A stretch of 28,181 nt of DNA from Porogramme epimiltina (Eukaryota > Basidiomycota > Agaricomycetes > Polyporales > Polyporaceae), in assembly GCA_900155495.1 (NCBI GenBank), contig FTLJ01000897.1, positions 1 to 28,181 on the forward strand, read 5' to 3'. The notes under the pieces were generated by a model that was not told the origin of the DNA, ran no database searches, and worked only from the letters and a program-made list of their open reading frames with translations. The position numbers and the translations under genes are program-made. Below, one piece after another: positions 1-10,329 of this stretch. Position 1 is the stretch's first letter. Each line of letters begins with the position of its first letter.

Positions 1-616
1 CGCCGGAGTACTATTCCTGGAAATAGTTTTGTAAGTCACTGTATCTGGCTGCTGTACTCGCCGGATGAGATTGACTGCTTCGATGCCGTACAGACGAGGG
101 GTGTGCGTGACACATTGACCCTTAGTATCCTCGACCCATGTCTTAAGGTCGGATACGAGGGACGCCCTCAGCTTGTTGAGGGCTGTCTCCAGGACTCCGT
201 CGATCTGGTATTTGTGACTCAGGCGGGCAATGGCAGCGAGAGTAGGAAAATCGGTTGGAGATCGAGGGGTGGCGAAGGACCTGCCGCGGCGAAAGATCTG
301 GTAAGAACGGCAGACAATGTGGATAGCAGGACGGGCCTCACTCCATACCGTCATATACGAGGCGGAGAAGTTCACGCAGGTCGAAGCTCGTGTCTGAAAC
401 ACGCATCGCGGGGCAGTCATCGATGGGGTCGACCAACAGAGGCTGCGGGACGAGGAATAGGTCGCGGAAGACAATCGAGTTGCGCGAAAGCAGGCTCTTG
501 TGGACGCGAAACGCAATTTCTTCGGCGACGATCACGATGTTTCCGTCGTCAAACCACAGCTCGGAATCTCTTTCACTACCATCCGATCCGGTCGTGAGAC
601 ATTTGTCGGAAGCCAT
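1..616 (-). CDS. BTB/POZ domain protein, 3' part outside window
   Basis: Probable substrate-adaptor-type BTB protein. Exon 1 is 359-616, starting at the ATG on 614-616, and exon 2 runs from 297 past the window edge. The 61-nt intron 298-358 (donor GTATAT, acceptor CCAG) is phase 0 on both sides; the nearby GTATGG donor does not keep frame with that acceptor. The N-terminal ~85 residues carry the fungal BTB signature: SELWFDDGNIVIVAEEIAFR, then VHKSLLSRNSIVFRDLF, then DLRELLRL. Exon 2 has the usual continuation FPTLAAIARLSHKYQIDGVL, followed by GIEAVNLIRR near the edge. It is a more distant relative of the two BTB genes at 12358-13483 and 19349-20544. Its target cannot be inferred. The BTB call is firm; the splice site is moderately sure. 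Confidence 0.8.
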
Positions 617-1988
617 GGTCTAGTTGCGATTCAGCCACCACTGGGGTCTACATAGGCAATGCAAGAGCATACTTGACAGAATTACTCCCCAGGTCTAGTG
701 TGGAACTTGCGTGGACAACGGGGATGCGAGCCGAATGCTCGAGGGAGGATGTGTAGCAAGCTTGCGCCGTCCAGGGTTCCAAATGCTTGATATACTGTAT
801 GCGTAGCTGCGGTAATACTAAGAACTTTGACCTACGTTCGGAGTTGCTGCGGTAGAGGCCATTCGTGCGGTTGTGAGAATGCGTACCACTATGGTGCAGG
901 TGATCTACTTCGAGTTGAGAGTGGAATTGAGGGTGAATTATGCGCGCAAGGACACGGCGTAACGTTCGAACGATATTGGATTGTGCGAAAGGTAGGGTAC
1001 AACATATAGGGCATGGCATGATGCCTCGTACACGGCGAAAGACATTGATGCTTACTGGATGAGAGGTCATCTTATGGCACAGACTCCCACACCGTCCACG
1101 TCACGAGAGGCCCTGCGAGCTCGTTCCTAGAGGCAAGGGAAATGTACGAGGATCTGGAGATACATAGGGTGCGGTGATGAGGCGCACACGGCATGTGTTT
1201 GAAGTTGAAGGCAAGAAAGCACACTCAACGATGGTTTCCGGCACCAATTACCCCGTGCCCTCTCTCACAGACCGAGAGACTCTGGTTTACGAGCGCACTT
1301 ATTGTACGTTTCATGGTGTAGGGCAGAGCTTTGCTTTGCGCGGCCTGTGCTAGCGGTTGGTATGTTGAAGGCAGATAGCTTGCATAGAAGAGAGCGACCA
1401 AAGACAGGATACTGGTGAGACATCAGAACTCTAGGAGCGACATGAGGGTGTCGACGACGATGACGGCAAGACGGAGACCGCGACGCGTGCACTGTGCAGC
1501 AAATTGCCCAGCTTTCGTGAAGCGCCCGGACCCCGCTCCGCAGTCTGGACCGAACGCTCCGAGACTCGAATCATTCAAACCTGTAGTGCTTCGACCACCT
1601 CTCTTCGTTCCACCTTATGCACTTCGCTTCATCTCTGCTCACTTGCTGCATCGGAATTTTGACAGAAACGCAAACTTGCTGTGACACGAGAGGCGCACAT
1701 ATGTCGGAACTCGGCGGCTCGGCTTTCACTCAGGCGAAAGCTCTACAGACGGAATGCGCGGATTGCAACGTGAGGCGAAAGGGTGCGTTGGCGTAGGGGA
1801 CGCGAGGGTAACGAGAGCAGGCAAGAAGGGGAGCTCATATTTCGAACCACACCGCAGTGGTGTGGCATGCAGGCGCGTCCGAGTTGTTTCCCTGCATTAG
1901 CATCCAGCAATTGATACGTCGAACTTCCAGGTCAATTGACCAGGATGTGTTCCAATGATGGTATTTATTCAGTCCTGGCACCCCTAAG
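617..1988. other. Gene-poor stretch, no supported gene
   Basis: Both strands carry only short open frames with composition unlike the confident exons. The longest (minus strand, 648-1070) has no recognisable domain. An ATG at 1701 opens a 23-codon frame ending at a GTGAGG donor (1770) with a possible acceptor at 1820, so it could be a first exon of the plus-strand locus that follows, but I could not connect it in phase. A short inverted repeat (7-bp arms 1847-1853 and 1859-1865, 5-nt loop) is present. No promoter element is clear enough to assign. Confidence 0.5.
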
Positions 1989-3190
1989 CATTGTCGTGCG
2001 TCAAGCTCCTTCGAGACCTCCGCCAGCCTGCCAGTCTGAGCACGGTTTGGGGTGCGATTCGAGCGTATCACTCTCTCATCGACAATCCGACACTGTCGGT
2101 GTCGATTTCACCCAAGCCTCAAAAGCGTAGGCGATGGCAAACACCGCGGTCTGCGCGATCCAGCTCGGGCCGCGCTACAACACAGTTGCGTCTTCGTCGG
2201 ACAACTGTATTGTCGTCCAATGCCCCCGGTCCGCGATACACTGGATCCTCGAACTCGTCAATGAGCCGGTACTAGAACTTTGTCTGCCTGCTGGTAGACG
2301 ACATCTGACGTCGGATACGCGCGTTCTCGATGTTGCAGCCATATAAGTTCGATGGACTTTCCTCACCCACCGAAAACCTCCTGTAACAGCTCCGAGTCTG
2401 ATGAGGTGCGCCTCACGTTTGTTCTTTCCGCATGCGCCCGACTTTAATCTCTACTAATGAGGTATGTTTCATCTCAGTTACGCGTCCAGGCCAGTGATAC
2501 TGTGCATGCTCCTCGCCCGACTTACGACAGTAGGAGGTCAGGTGACAACAACTCCATACTCCGGCTGCGATTCGCAAGACCCTTTGTTGGATGCTCCTTA
2601 CGACTCTTACGCCACATTAAAATGTATCATCGGACACGCTTGCCCAGTCAAAGAACCCGACTAGGGATAGACAGATCTGGGTGGACTACCGCGATGTGAC
2701 AAATCGCACCCCCAGTCCAACGCCTTCTGAGGCGAAGGGACTTTCCGACAAGACACGCTCGTGCAACTGTAAAGAGATGAAGAAGTTTTTGGACGGCAAG
2801 ACACCGCTCGGGGTGTCTATTATCAAGGTCACGGCTGTCCTCGTTAGCGTGATCGTCACCTTCCTGGCCGTGCACTGGATCAACGCACGCATCGATGAGG
2901 TCAACGGTGACGTCGTCCATTCACGACGCAAAAGGAGGTGTGTACAGCCCTTTCAACCCGTTGCTGCTTCGAAACACATTCTGACCTGCGCGATCTCGCA
3001 TGGTAGGCAAGCGGAGCTCGCGTCCTCTGGCTTCAGAAATGTCCCCCGCCGCTGCTCCGACTGGACCGACCTTGAGGACAACGCGGCCGTCCCGCTCTTG
3101 GATGATACGGGTCTTGCTGGCGGCCCATCGCGATCCCCCTTCGCCCGTTCACCACGACCACACGTCCCCGAGAATGAACCCCTGTTGTGA
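1989..3190 (+). CDS. Core-less derivative of a Tvp38-type VTT membrane protein, 5' end not found
   Basis: A phase-consistent exon chain can be read: 1989-2268, 2339-2405, 2478-2623, 2665-2937 and 3007-3190, with introns of 70, 72, 41 (or 47) and 69 nt. The second intron has a CTACTAATG branch site. Exon 4 holds RTPSPTPSEAKGLSDKT, the same motif as in the intact VTT gene at 4253. It is followed directly by one membrane helix (GVSIIKVTAVLVSVIVTFLA) and a basic RRKRR stretch that match the C-terminal helix and RRKSR of that gene. The last intron sits at the same residue and phase in both. The VTT core between these parts is absent. The tail is acidic with PLL repeats (AVPLLDD, ENEPLL). No in-frame ATG was found upstream, so the first exon is missing from the model. 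It could be a pseudogene or a new single-pass protein; exons 1-3 are unrecognised and less certain than 4-5. Confidence 0.45.
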
Positions 3191-4252
3191 GCGCTGGTCT
3201 CCCCTCTGTGTCATGATGGATCTAGTGGCTTATCTTTATCCCTTTCAGCTTCTACTCCGTCCTCTTCTCTAAGGTGCTCGTAGAGGTTCATGTTCCGTTC
3301 ATGGGACATTACGAGGCGTTCCCTGGTGGGCATGGTCCAGCACAAGCGTTATATATCTATTAACAATATCTTGTCGCGTGTAAGCACGGCGTCTATTAAC
3401 TGTCTACAACACTTGACTAGTGTTTGTTACATACCTCCACAACCGCGAGACTTCGACTGAACGATGGATATTCATGTGGAGGAAGCTGGGGGTGTGGCAC
3501 CCACAAAGTACTTGCCCGAGGATGTTGACGACCACTTGATGCTCAAGACGGTCAACCCCTCAGGGTTGACGCCCTACGTCGGAAGCACATATTCCGTTCG
3601 CTAGACTGCGACCGCGGATTTGGTGGATGTGGCTTACACACAGGACAGGACCCGGACGCAGATTTTCGCAGGTTGGGCAACGTGCTCCGACGCCGTCTGC
3701 TCAGCTCCCTGCGGGCCTCTCATCTCCGCAGCGTTCCGGACCACCATATCAAATTTGCCGCTGGGAAGCGCCAAAATCCGAACCTCTATCGGGCGCGCCA
3801 AGCCATGGTTCAAAAGCTGCGCGTAGCTTTGTACGGCGGGGTAGAGCCTATCCACCAGTGCACGGCTGCGCTCAATGTGCGCTCCCAACCCCGTACCTAG
3901 ACGGACATGCGTAGCTGATCGTCCTTCGCACAGCGTGTTCCGATGCTTTACGCCGAGCCTGCGCGTGGGATCGAAGTCCACCTCCTCTCAACTGTGTCGC
4001 GCCCCACCTAGCTGCCCGTGCACGACTTCCCCGCAGTCAAAGCTCAGCTGTTCGCGGTATCCGCTTGCTGTATCCGGGGCTTGAGGCAATGCTTCGCTTC
4101 AGAGGTAACTTCGCTCATCGTAGCGTGCACGGCGGCGTATAAGAGCGTGACGAAGGACCACACGTTTCGATTGCCCACACATCTTTTTCTTCATCTTCTG
4201 TTCACAGTAATGGTGCGCTTTCCGTCTGTGGTAGGGCCTTCGCGCTGGTCTA
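3191..4252. other. Spacer between the VTT relatives, fragments only
   Basis: No gene can be supported. A 46-codon plus-strand frame at 3464-3604 begins MDIHVEEAGG and has no recognised family. Between about 3620 and 3980 several frames on both strands stay open because the stretch is GC-rich; a minus-strand frame at 3634-3981 lacks an ATG start and a known domain. The right end should hold the promoter of the gene starting at 4253. Confidence 0.5.
4138..4143 (+). promoter_or_regulatory. TATA-like element upstream of the VTT gene
   Basis: TATAAG lies 110 nt upstream of the start codon at 4253, a plausible TATA distance for a fungal gene. It rests on sequence match alone; no transcription start is visible. 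Confidence 0.3.
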
Positions 4253-5895
4253 ATGGTGTCTGAAAAGACTTCCACGCCCGTTCCCTTTCAGCCTTATTCG
4301 TGAGTCCCCTATTACTTCTGTTTGCTTTATATCCTCATCACCTGCCATTGCATTCAGAGACGATGCCATTCGAAACTCGACTGATCATACATTCCCACCC
4401 TTCCCTGCAGCGGCAGGTCCGCCAGTTTATCCACTCGTCGTTGCACCGGTTCCGGTCGCCGCTGGGACCCATCTCTCCAATGCAAGCTTCGCCAAGGACG
4501 ACAGTGCAGCTATTTCCGTGCGAGAAACACCGCGAACGCCTAGTCCTACTCCATCGGAAGCTCGCGTACTTTCCGAGACGGCCCGCCTCAAGGACTTCAA
4601 GCGCGTCTTCGACTGGCGGTGGTACGCCAGGAATCGACGCCGCCTTAGTGAGTGCTGCATACTTTGCTCAGACTGCGCCCAATAACACCGTTTTCATAGC
4701 AAATTTATTGGTAGTTTTGGGTGTTATCGCCTTCATAGGGACCTTCGTCGGTCTACAGAGCAAGATCGAGGACGCCCTGCGTCCGCTATCCGGGTGGCTT
4801 CATGAGTACGCTCGTTTCGCGCGGTGATGCACTTGACGTAGTTGCTCACCAACCCCACTGTAAAGCACGCCTGGAGCATGGTTGATCCCCATCGCAGCCA
4901 TGATCATCGTATCCTTTCCTCCGGTACGGCAGACGACCTACGTGATTTCACGAATGCTGAAATCACCGCCTTAATTTAGCTCCTTGGACATGAAGTCATT
5001 GCCATCATTGTAGGAGACGTGTGGGGTCTTGGTGTCGGCTTCGCCATCGTTGCAGCTGGCACTATCTTAGGAGAACTGGCCAACTTCATGTGCGTGGTTT
5101 GGATCCGATCTACTAGCTTAGATTGTTATCGGCTAAGCCGTCCCGTTTTGCTTATAGAGCTTTCAAGTACTACTGCGGCGCACGGGGGCGTAAGCTCGAA
5201 GAGAAGCAGCTCAGCTACGCTCTGTACTCGGAGGTTGTGCGTGAGGGAGGCCTAAGCGTGCCGATTATCATGCGTTTTAGTCTTATTCCGGGGCACTGTA
5301 TGTCTTTCCGCTCCTCCGTTCTTAAAAACATCACTTGACTCACATACTTTTAGTGACCACTGCGGTGTTCGCAACAAGTGGCATGGAAATGTGGCGTTTC
5401 CTTGTCGCAGCGATATTTGGTCTTCCGAAGCAACTGGCCGCCGTTTACTTCGGGGATTCAGAGACCTCAGATGGCTGTAAGTCTCTCTTCCTACAACTGC
5501 CATGCTCACTTCTTTGTATTGACATGATGAAATACAGCGCTTCCAACGACTGGCGTGATTGTGAAGGTCGTTGTGATTCTCGTTGCAGTGGTCACCACTT
5601 TTGCTGCTCTCGTCTACATCCACCGCCGTCGCGATCGTGTTAAAGAACGAGTAATTTACGCGCGGCGCAAATCCCGGTGAGTATACCTAGTTACACAAGT
5701 GTTTCGGTTCGGGACCAACTCATCCGAATTTGTAGTCAGGCGAAGATTCTCCTCGCGGCCGAAGAGACGTCTCCGCCTTACGTACCCTCAAATACGGGTA
5801 TATCCACCACGTCATCAGATAGCAGGGTCAAAATACCGTTGGGCACCGTCTCCCAGACCAGTTCTCATGTCCTCCACATTAAAACTACGCATTAG
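4253..5895 (+). CDS. Tvp38-type VTT-domain (SNARE-associated/DedA-like) membrane protein
   Basis: Nine exons: 4253-4299, 4358-4647, 4700-4805, 4866-4923, 4980-5089, 5158-5297, 5354-5476, 5538-5676 and 5736-5895. They sum to 1173 nt and give 390 residues with every phase matching. The N-terminal ~90 residues are Pro/Ser-rich and cytosolic-looking, with RTPSPTPSEARVLSET (residues 75-90). The VTT core follows. A first helix (about 114-132) leads to GAWLIPIAAMIIVSFPP (151-167), LLGHEVIAII, then WGLGVGFAIVAAGTILGE (182-199), AFKYYCGARG, RFSLIPGHLTTAVF (243-256) and GLPKQLAAVY. A last helix (about 296-318) ends in a basic RRKSR. VTT proteins of this group act in Golgi/ER membranes, and some relatives are lipid scramblases; this activity is family knowledge, not visible here. 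Start chosen because it is the only ATG joined in frame through a good GTGAGT intron. A core-less relative lies upstream. Confidence 0.9.
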
Positions 5896-6054
5896 GGGGA
5901 GAGCACCATAGTACCCAATACCATATGATCTCATCCCCAGCTTCTATTTCCCTCATTTTGGCTATTATTCACAGCACTTCCGGTACTTCATAATTGATAA
6001 ACACTTCGTAGAGAGGATACAGTCTGTGAAACGCGTCGCCATATACGACCTTCG

Positions 6055-7456
6055 CTAAATGCTTTTCCAGTAGTCTTCCTTCCACTTTAATCCGGTCTCC
6101 TTCACCAATGTGATCCCATCCTCGGCAAGGCTGACTTTGGTGTCCAAAGCGCCTCCGTCACCATACATGACACTCCCAATGTGAGGACTCCGGGTGCGGA
6201 ATAATGCTTCAGCGATCTTGTCGCATTGCGGTTCGAACGTTCGAGTAGGGTCATATTTATCGAAGGCCCATGCAATATTCAAGATCCGTGGAGGAGAATA
6301 CCGATTGACGCCGTCCCACGGATTGGCGGGGTCCCAATGTATAGGGTTGAAGAGGAAGGGAGATCGCGGGGGACTACCCCACACTATCACCATAGACTAT
6401 GATGCCGGGGATGTTATCAGCGACGAAGTGATGATATAGAAAGGGGCGGGTCGCACCTGGCGCATGTGCTGCTCGACGTATCGGAGACGCGGGAAATCGT
6501 AAAGGAAGTCTACTGTATTAAGTTCAATCGACCCATGGGGTTCCCAGCTGTGGTAGTAGTCTGAGCTGAGAGGTCCAAAGTGGAGACTGACGAGCTGTTG
6601 AGCAAGTGGGCGTGGAATGAGCTCGAAGGTGTACAAAACGTGTTCGATGATGAATAGATGCGTGACAGACGGAAGTGTGGTGAGGTATGGTAAGACATTT
6701 GTGGCGCACGCCAAGGTGCGGCATGACGAAGGGAGGGAGAATTCTGCTGAAGACCGCGATAGCGATGGATGGGCCGCCGCAAGGGCAAGGTCTTCGATGG
6801 CACAGTGATTCTGAACGAAAGATAGGATGGTGTGAGTGGTTGGAGTAGTGCTGGAGAAGCGGCGGAGGAGGGGAAGTGGGGCCTGGACAAGACGTGACAC
6901 GAGTCGGGATCGGGCGCGGGTTGGTGCGAGACGTTGCCATAAGATGCTAAGAGGTTGGATAGGGTCGACAGCCTGTTCGAAATCGTGGATAGCGCCTGGA
7001 ATATATAACTGCACTGTGTGGATAGAGGATAGCCTATACAGAGCCTTCGACAAACTTGCAATAAAGGAGCTGTTAACTTCTTCTTCGACGCGAACAACGA
7101 GCTTCCGCGCAAGGGTCGACTTGAGGTAGTCTGAGTCGTCGAAACTTATGACGGCATCTAGGGAATCAAGGACAAGGGTATAATACTTGAGGAAGTCCTT
7201 CGCCATTATTGAGAATGAGCGTGAAGCACAAGCGACATGGATCAGATCGCGGTGGTCGTCGAGGTGGCTGAACACCTCGTGCCACAACTCGAATGGGAGA
7301 CGTGGACATTCAGGGTCACCTAGAAATTGATGTGAGTATATGTATACCGGTGTAAAATAGCACTATACCAGCGTAGGCCTTCCCAGAGCTAGCTGCACGC
7401 TTCAACCATGTTGGGAATCTTCTTCCGAGGCGCCGGCGGATAGAGCCGGTAGCCAT
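6055..7456 (-). CDS. F-box domain protein
   Basis: Exons 7369-7456, 6457-7319 and 6055-6396, with introns of 49 and 60 nt, encode 430 residues. After a basic start (MATGSIRRRLGRRF) the F-box is at about residues 34-75: CPRLPFELWHEVFSHLDDHR and DLIHVACASRSFSIMAKDF. The rest has Leu/Pro-rich stretches typical of fungal F-box proteins, without a clear repeat. The last exon contains WAFDKYDPTRTFEPQCDKIA. F-box proteins usually bind Skp1 and present targets to SCF ubiquitin ligases; the target is unknown. The start was chosen because exon 1 splices in phase (G split by the intron) straight into the F-box. It converges on the VTT gene with only 159 bp between stop codons. Confidence 0.82.
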
Positions 7457-7593
7457 CACCCCTAGTGCTTGAGGACTTTAGTATCCAAAGAACGGCTACG
7501 GTCGTGGCAGATGTACTAGAGCACATCCGACGAAATCACTGGGACTGGTCGCCCGGGCCCCGGTTGGCGTGCGCAGGCCAATGTCGGTCACGG

Positions 7594-7607
7594 TGACTCG
7601 TGAGTCA
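7594..7607. promoter_or_regulatory. Palindromic AP-1/Gcn4-like site
   Basis: TGACTCGTGAGTCA is a perfect inverted repeat of TGACTC/GAGTCA with a 2-nt spacer and contains the canonical bZIP core TGAGTCA. It lies about 140-150 nt upstream of the F-box start codon at 7456. Function is inferred from the match only. Confidence 0.4.
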
Positions 7608-8853
7608 TGGCACTCGCGATGGGTGCGGCGGTACCGTTTCGGCGCCTGTGCATCATGATGCTGTGCATTTAGGGCCCATGTGTAGTGGGTGTATGATAGC
7701 CATAGCCAATGCCATAAGCCAGTGCCACAATGTCGTAATGGGTCAGTGGTATCGCAGACGCCATCCGCCTCTAGGCCTGGAGTTCGAATCCAATGAGTGG
7801 AAATCATTTTCTTGCCTGGCACTTGATCCCCTGCGGACCAAAAGGTCTTACAGCTGTATTATCTGTGCTGCAGACGGTGACCACTGACGGCCATGAATTG
7901 AGATTTCAAGCTTCCAGCTTCAATTTTCATGTGCTACCCGCAGCGTTGGCACATTAGTGAACATCCGGGACTGAATGTATTGCTTACGCTTTCACCAGCG
8001 CTACTATGCTTCGGCCTTGAATACTCGGGCACAATTTTCCTTAAGCTTGGGGCACTCCTTATCGGAGTTCAATACATCGAGACTAGGGCACAGTGTAAGA
8101 GGACTTAATAGTGATGTTTCACGTCATTGGCCATCAAACAGGGTGAGCAGCATTCGCACTCCGAACTCGCTCACGAGATGAAGCCCATTTGGGGGGGCTC
8201 GCAGCTTAACGCTCATTTCTTACGGACAAGCCTCTGTCGTCTGTATTCGTAGGAGATCTCGGCCGCCTGCCAGCAATCAAATCACTGCAGCAATCATAAA
8301 CTTCATACCAAGTATCGAGTCGCTACCTTTCACTGACGCCTGTCTTTGGCTGAACTTTCTATCAAGTTCTCGTAATAAATGTGCCTTGCGTTCCAATAGT
8401 CGAGATACCAGACATTGCCTCTTGTTGAAGGCAAAGACATAGATATCTTGAGGCCAAAGCATAGAGAACTGAGGTAAAGTTACTCTTGTAGTGATGGCGC
8501 GGGTTGCCTGGCAAATTGGTTTCCATTGGCTGTCAGAATATAACCTGATGGCTCACCTCAAATGTCTTCAATGAGATAACAAAGACCGCGGATGTTTAGC
8601 AGTTGGGGACTTAGAGGCACGTGACCCCATCCACCGCGCGATAGCGGCACCTCTCTCGTCGGTTCTTTCTCCTGACCACGACCCGTCCGTGTATTCCTTC
8701 AAGCATCCATCCACTATCTGCTCCTCAAGACAGCAGGTCCAGTCCATAGAACACTCCATATAAAGCCATAACATCCGCAACATGACTAACATCTCAACTT
8801 CTCGGCGCCCCCACCTTCGTCTCGACACCCGCGTCGACATACCCTCAAGCCTC

Positions 8854-8860
8854 TATAAAA
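8854..8860 (+). promoter_or_regulatory. TATA box candidate
   Basis: TATAAAA lies 156 nt upstream of the ATG at 9016, followed by a pyrimidine-rich leader. Together with TATAAAG at 8759-8765 it is the best core-promoter match in the spacer. Confidence 0.35.
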
Positions 8861-9015
8861 CAGGTGCGCTTCATCCCTGCCTTCCTGACCTTCTATAACA
8901 TTATGCGCTTCTATATATCATAGATCACCTAGAAGGCTATACGACCCTAAGCAAGACGAAGATTTGCCAAATCTCGCTTGACCACCCATGTACCACTGAC
9001 ATCAATGTACTATCC

Positions 9016-9708
9016 ATGGACCATCCCCCGATCGACTCCCTCGCCATTTCTCTCTCCTCAAACTACAATACGGACACATCAATTCTTGATGCCGATTCCA
9101 CACGGAGCCCGAAGAACACACGATCGTTCAAACGTACCCAAGCGTTCCGTCCCTCTGAATTCGGACGCTTTGACGCATGGGGACTCGATTCCTTCCCTTC
9201 CCTCCCTCCACTCGATCTTGATCTCGACATTGAGCTTGATGTTGATGAAGGCAGTGACATCGATTCTCCCGCAACGCCTTCGTTTCCGCCGACCCCCGTC
9301 GACGCCCTCGATAACAATCTCTGGTGTCTTTCTCTCCCCAAGTTTACTGAGGAGACGAAAGATGCTCGACTGATCTTCGGGCCATCGGAGCTCTTGAACA
9401 TTATCCCGGAGGAAAGGAGCTGTTCTCGCGCTATTATTCCTCCCCTTCCTATGGTTGTACACCCGATGACCAGAACAAAGGCAATGCGTCCCGTTCGTCG
9501 TCCGCGCCCACACATGAATCAAGAGAACCTCCCGTGAGTTTCTTCTTTCATTACACGCACATGCCGCAGAACTAATCACCTGAGACATAGTTCTGATACC
9601 GACACAAAATGCCCCCCCAACTCCATACAGCGGAACGTCGCAAAGGGCCAGATAGTTCCTACCTACCAGCCGTCACGCGATGTCCTAGCTCCCGTCGCAC
9701 AGGCGTGA
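9016..9708 (+). CDS. Unrecognised acidic protein; possible frameshift near its 3' end
   Basis: Two exons, 9016-9533 and 9591-9708, with a 57-nt intron (GTGAGT...CATAG), give 211 residues. I recognise no domain. The N-terminal half is Ser/Pro/Asp-rich with an alternating LDLDLDIELDVDEG stretch (about 66-79), SPATPSFPPTP, and a later basic segment RPVRRPRPH, so it looks disordered and soluble. Exon 2 as written ends at a TGA at 9706-9708. A seven-C run at 9612-9618 precedes a second open frame that continues to 9782 and contains VYEDDIPPVVPRIVVARYLG, which looks more coding than the annotated tail. One extra C would join them, so the true product may be longer. Start: first ATG after the TATA box; the next is a shadow in another frame. 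Confidence 0.6.
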
Positions 9709-10329
9709 GGAAGGTCTACGAGGACGATATCCCCCCGGTCGTCCCTCGCATCGTTGTCGCACGGTACCTCGGAGGAAAGTAGTATTGTTATGAGCTTCTC
9801 TACCTTTCAGGAGCGTACGCGTGTGTTCCCTCAAACATCTCTAGATAGGCATGCGATGTACGATATAAACTACTCATTCGTGTTGTTCAACCTCTATTTT
9901 CCCCGTTTTCTCTACAAAAGTGATCTCCCCGTTATGCTCTCCTCGCTCCTCATCCTCCTTTTGTTGTCATAATGCATGTTTTCACGTCCTATCTTGTTTG
10001 CTTAATGAAAAACCTGACAAAGTATGTGGTACTGGTCGTCAACGATGAGCCCTCAATAGACAAGAGTTATAAGGTCATGTTACTGGGTCCCCGGACCCAT
10101 GACGTGACACCTGAAAGGAACGCGCACAGACATGTTCATCACAAATTATGGAGAACGTACTCAAGCGATATCGAATACAGATAAGAGCCTAGCAATGTGA
10201 GATCAAGGAGTGGGATATAGGCATACAACATCGGGCCGGCGGACGGAGAGTGGAAAAGGTAATATAGTACGTGAAGAGTCAGATCAAGGAGAAGTTGAAT
10301 GGCAACTTGGAGTGGAAAACACAGCGGGG
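9709..10329. other. Convergent spacer, no gene seen
   Basis: This spacer separates converging genes. Its left part (to 9782) may be coding if the C-run frameshift is corrected; the rest is T-rich, with short frames at 9754-9972 and 9972-10184 and a hydrophobic minus frame at 10139-10390 that overlaps the end of the next gene. It most likely holds 3' untranslated sequence of both neighbours. Confidence 0.5.

Larger units (their letters stand above)
7457..9015. other. Divergent intergenic spacer, 1.56 kb
   Basis: This spacer separates the divergent genes starting at 7456 (minus) and 9016 (plus), so it should hold both promoters. No coding exon is supported. Notable items are a palindromic bZIP-type site at 7594-7607, a tRNA-like A box/B box pair at 7739-7790, and TATA-like boxes at 8759-8765 and 8854-8860. 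Minus-strand frames at 7496-7822 and 8568-8840 have no recognisable domain and unlikely composition. Confidence 0.55.

Noticed and set aside
3634..3981. 115-codon minus-strand frame in the spacer between the VTT relatives
   Set aside because: It lacks an ATG start, all frames are open in this GC-rich stretch, and no family is recognised.
5252..5623. Minus-strand frame of 123 codons
   Set aside because: It lies antisense to well-supported VTT exons and crosses their introns.
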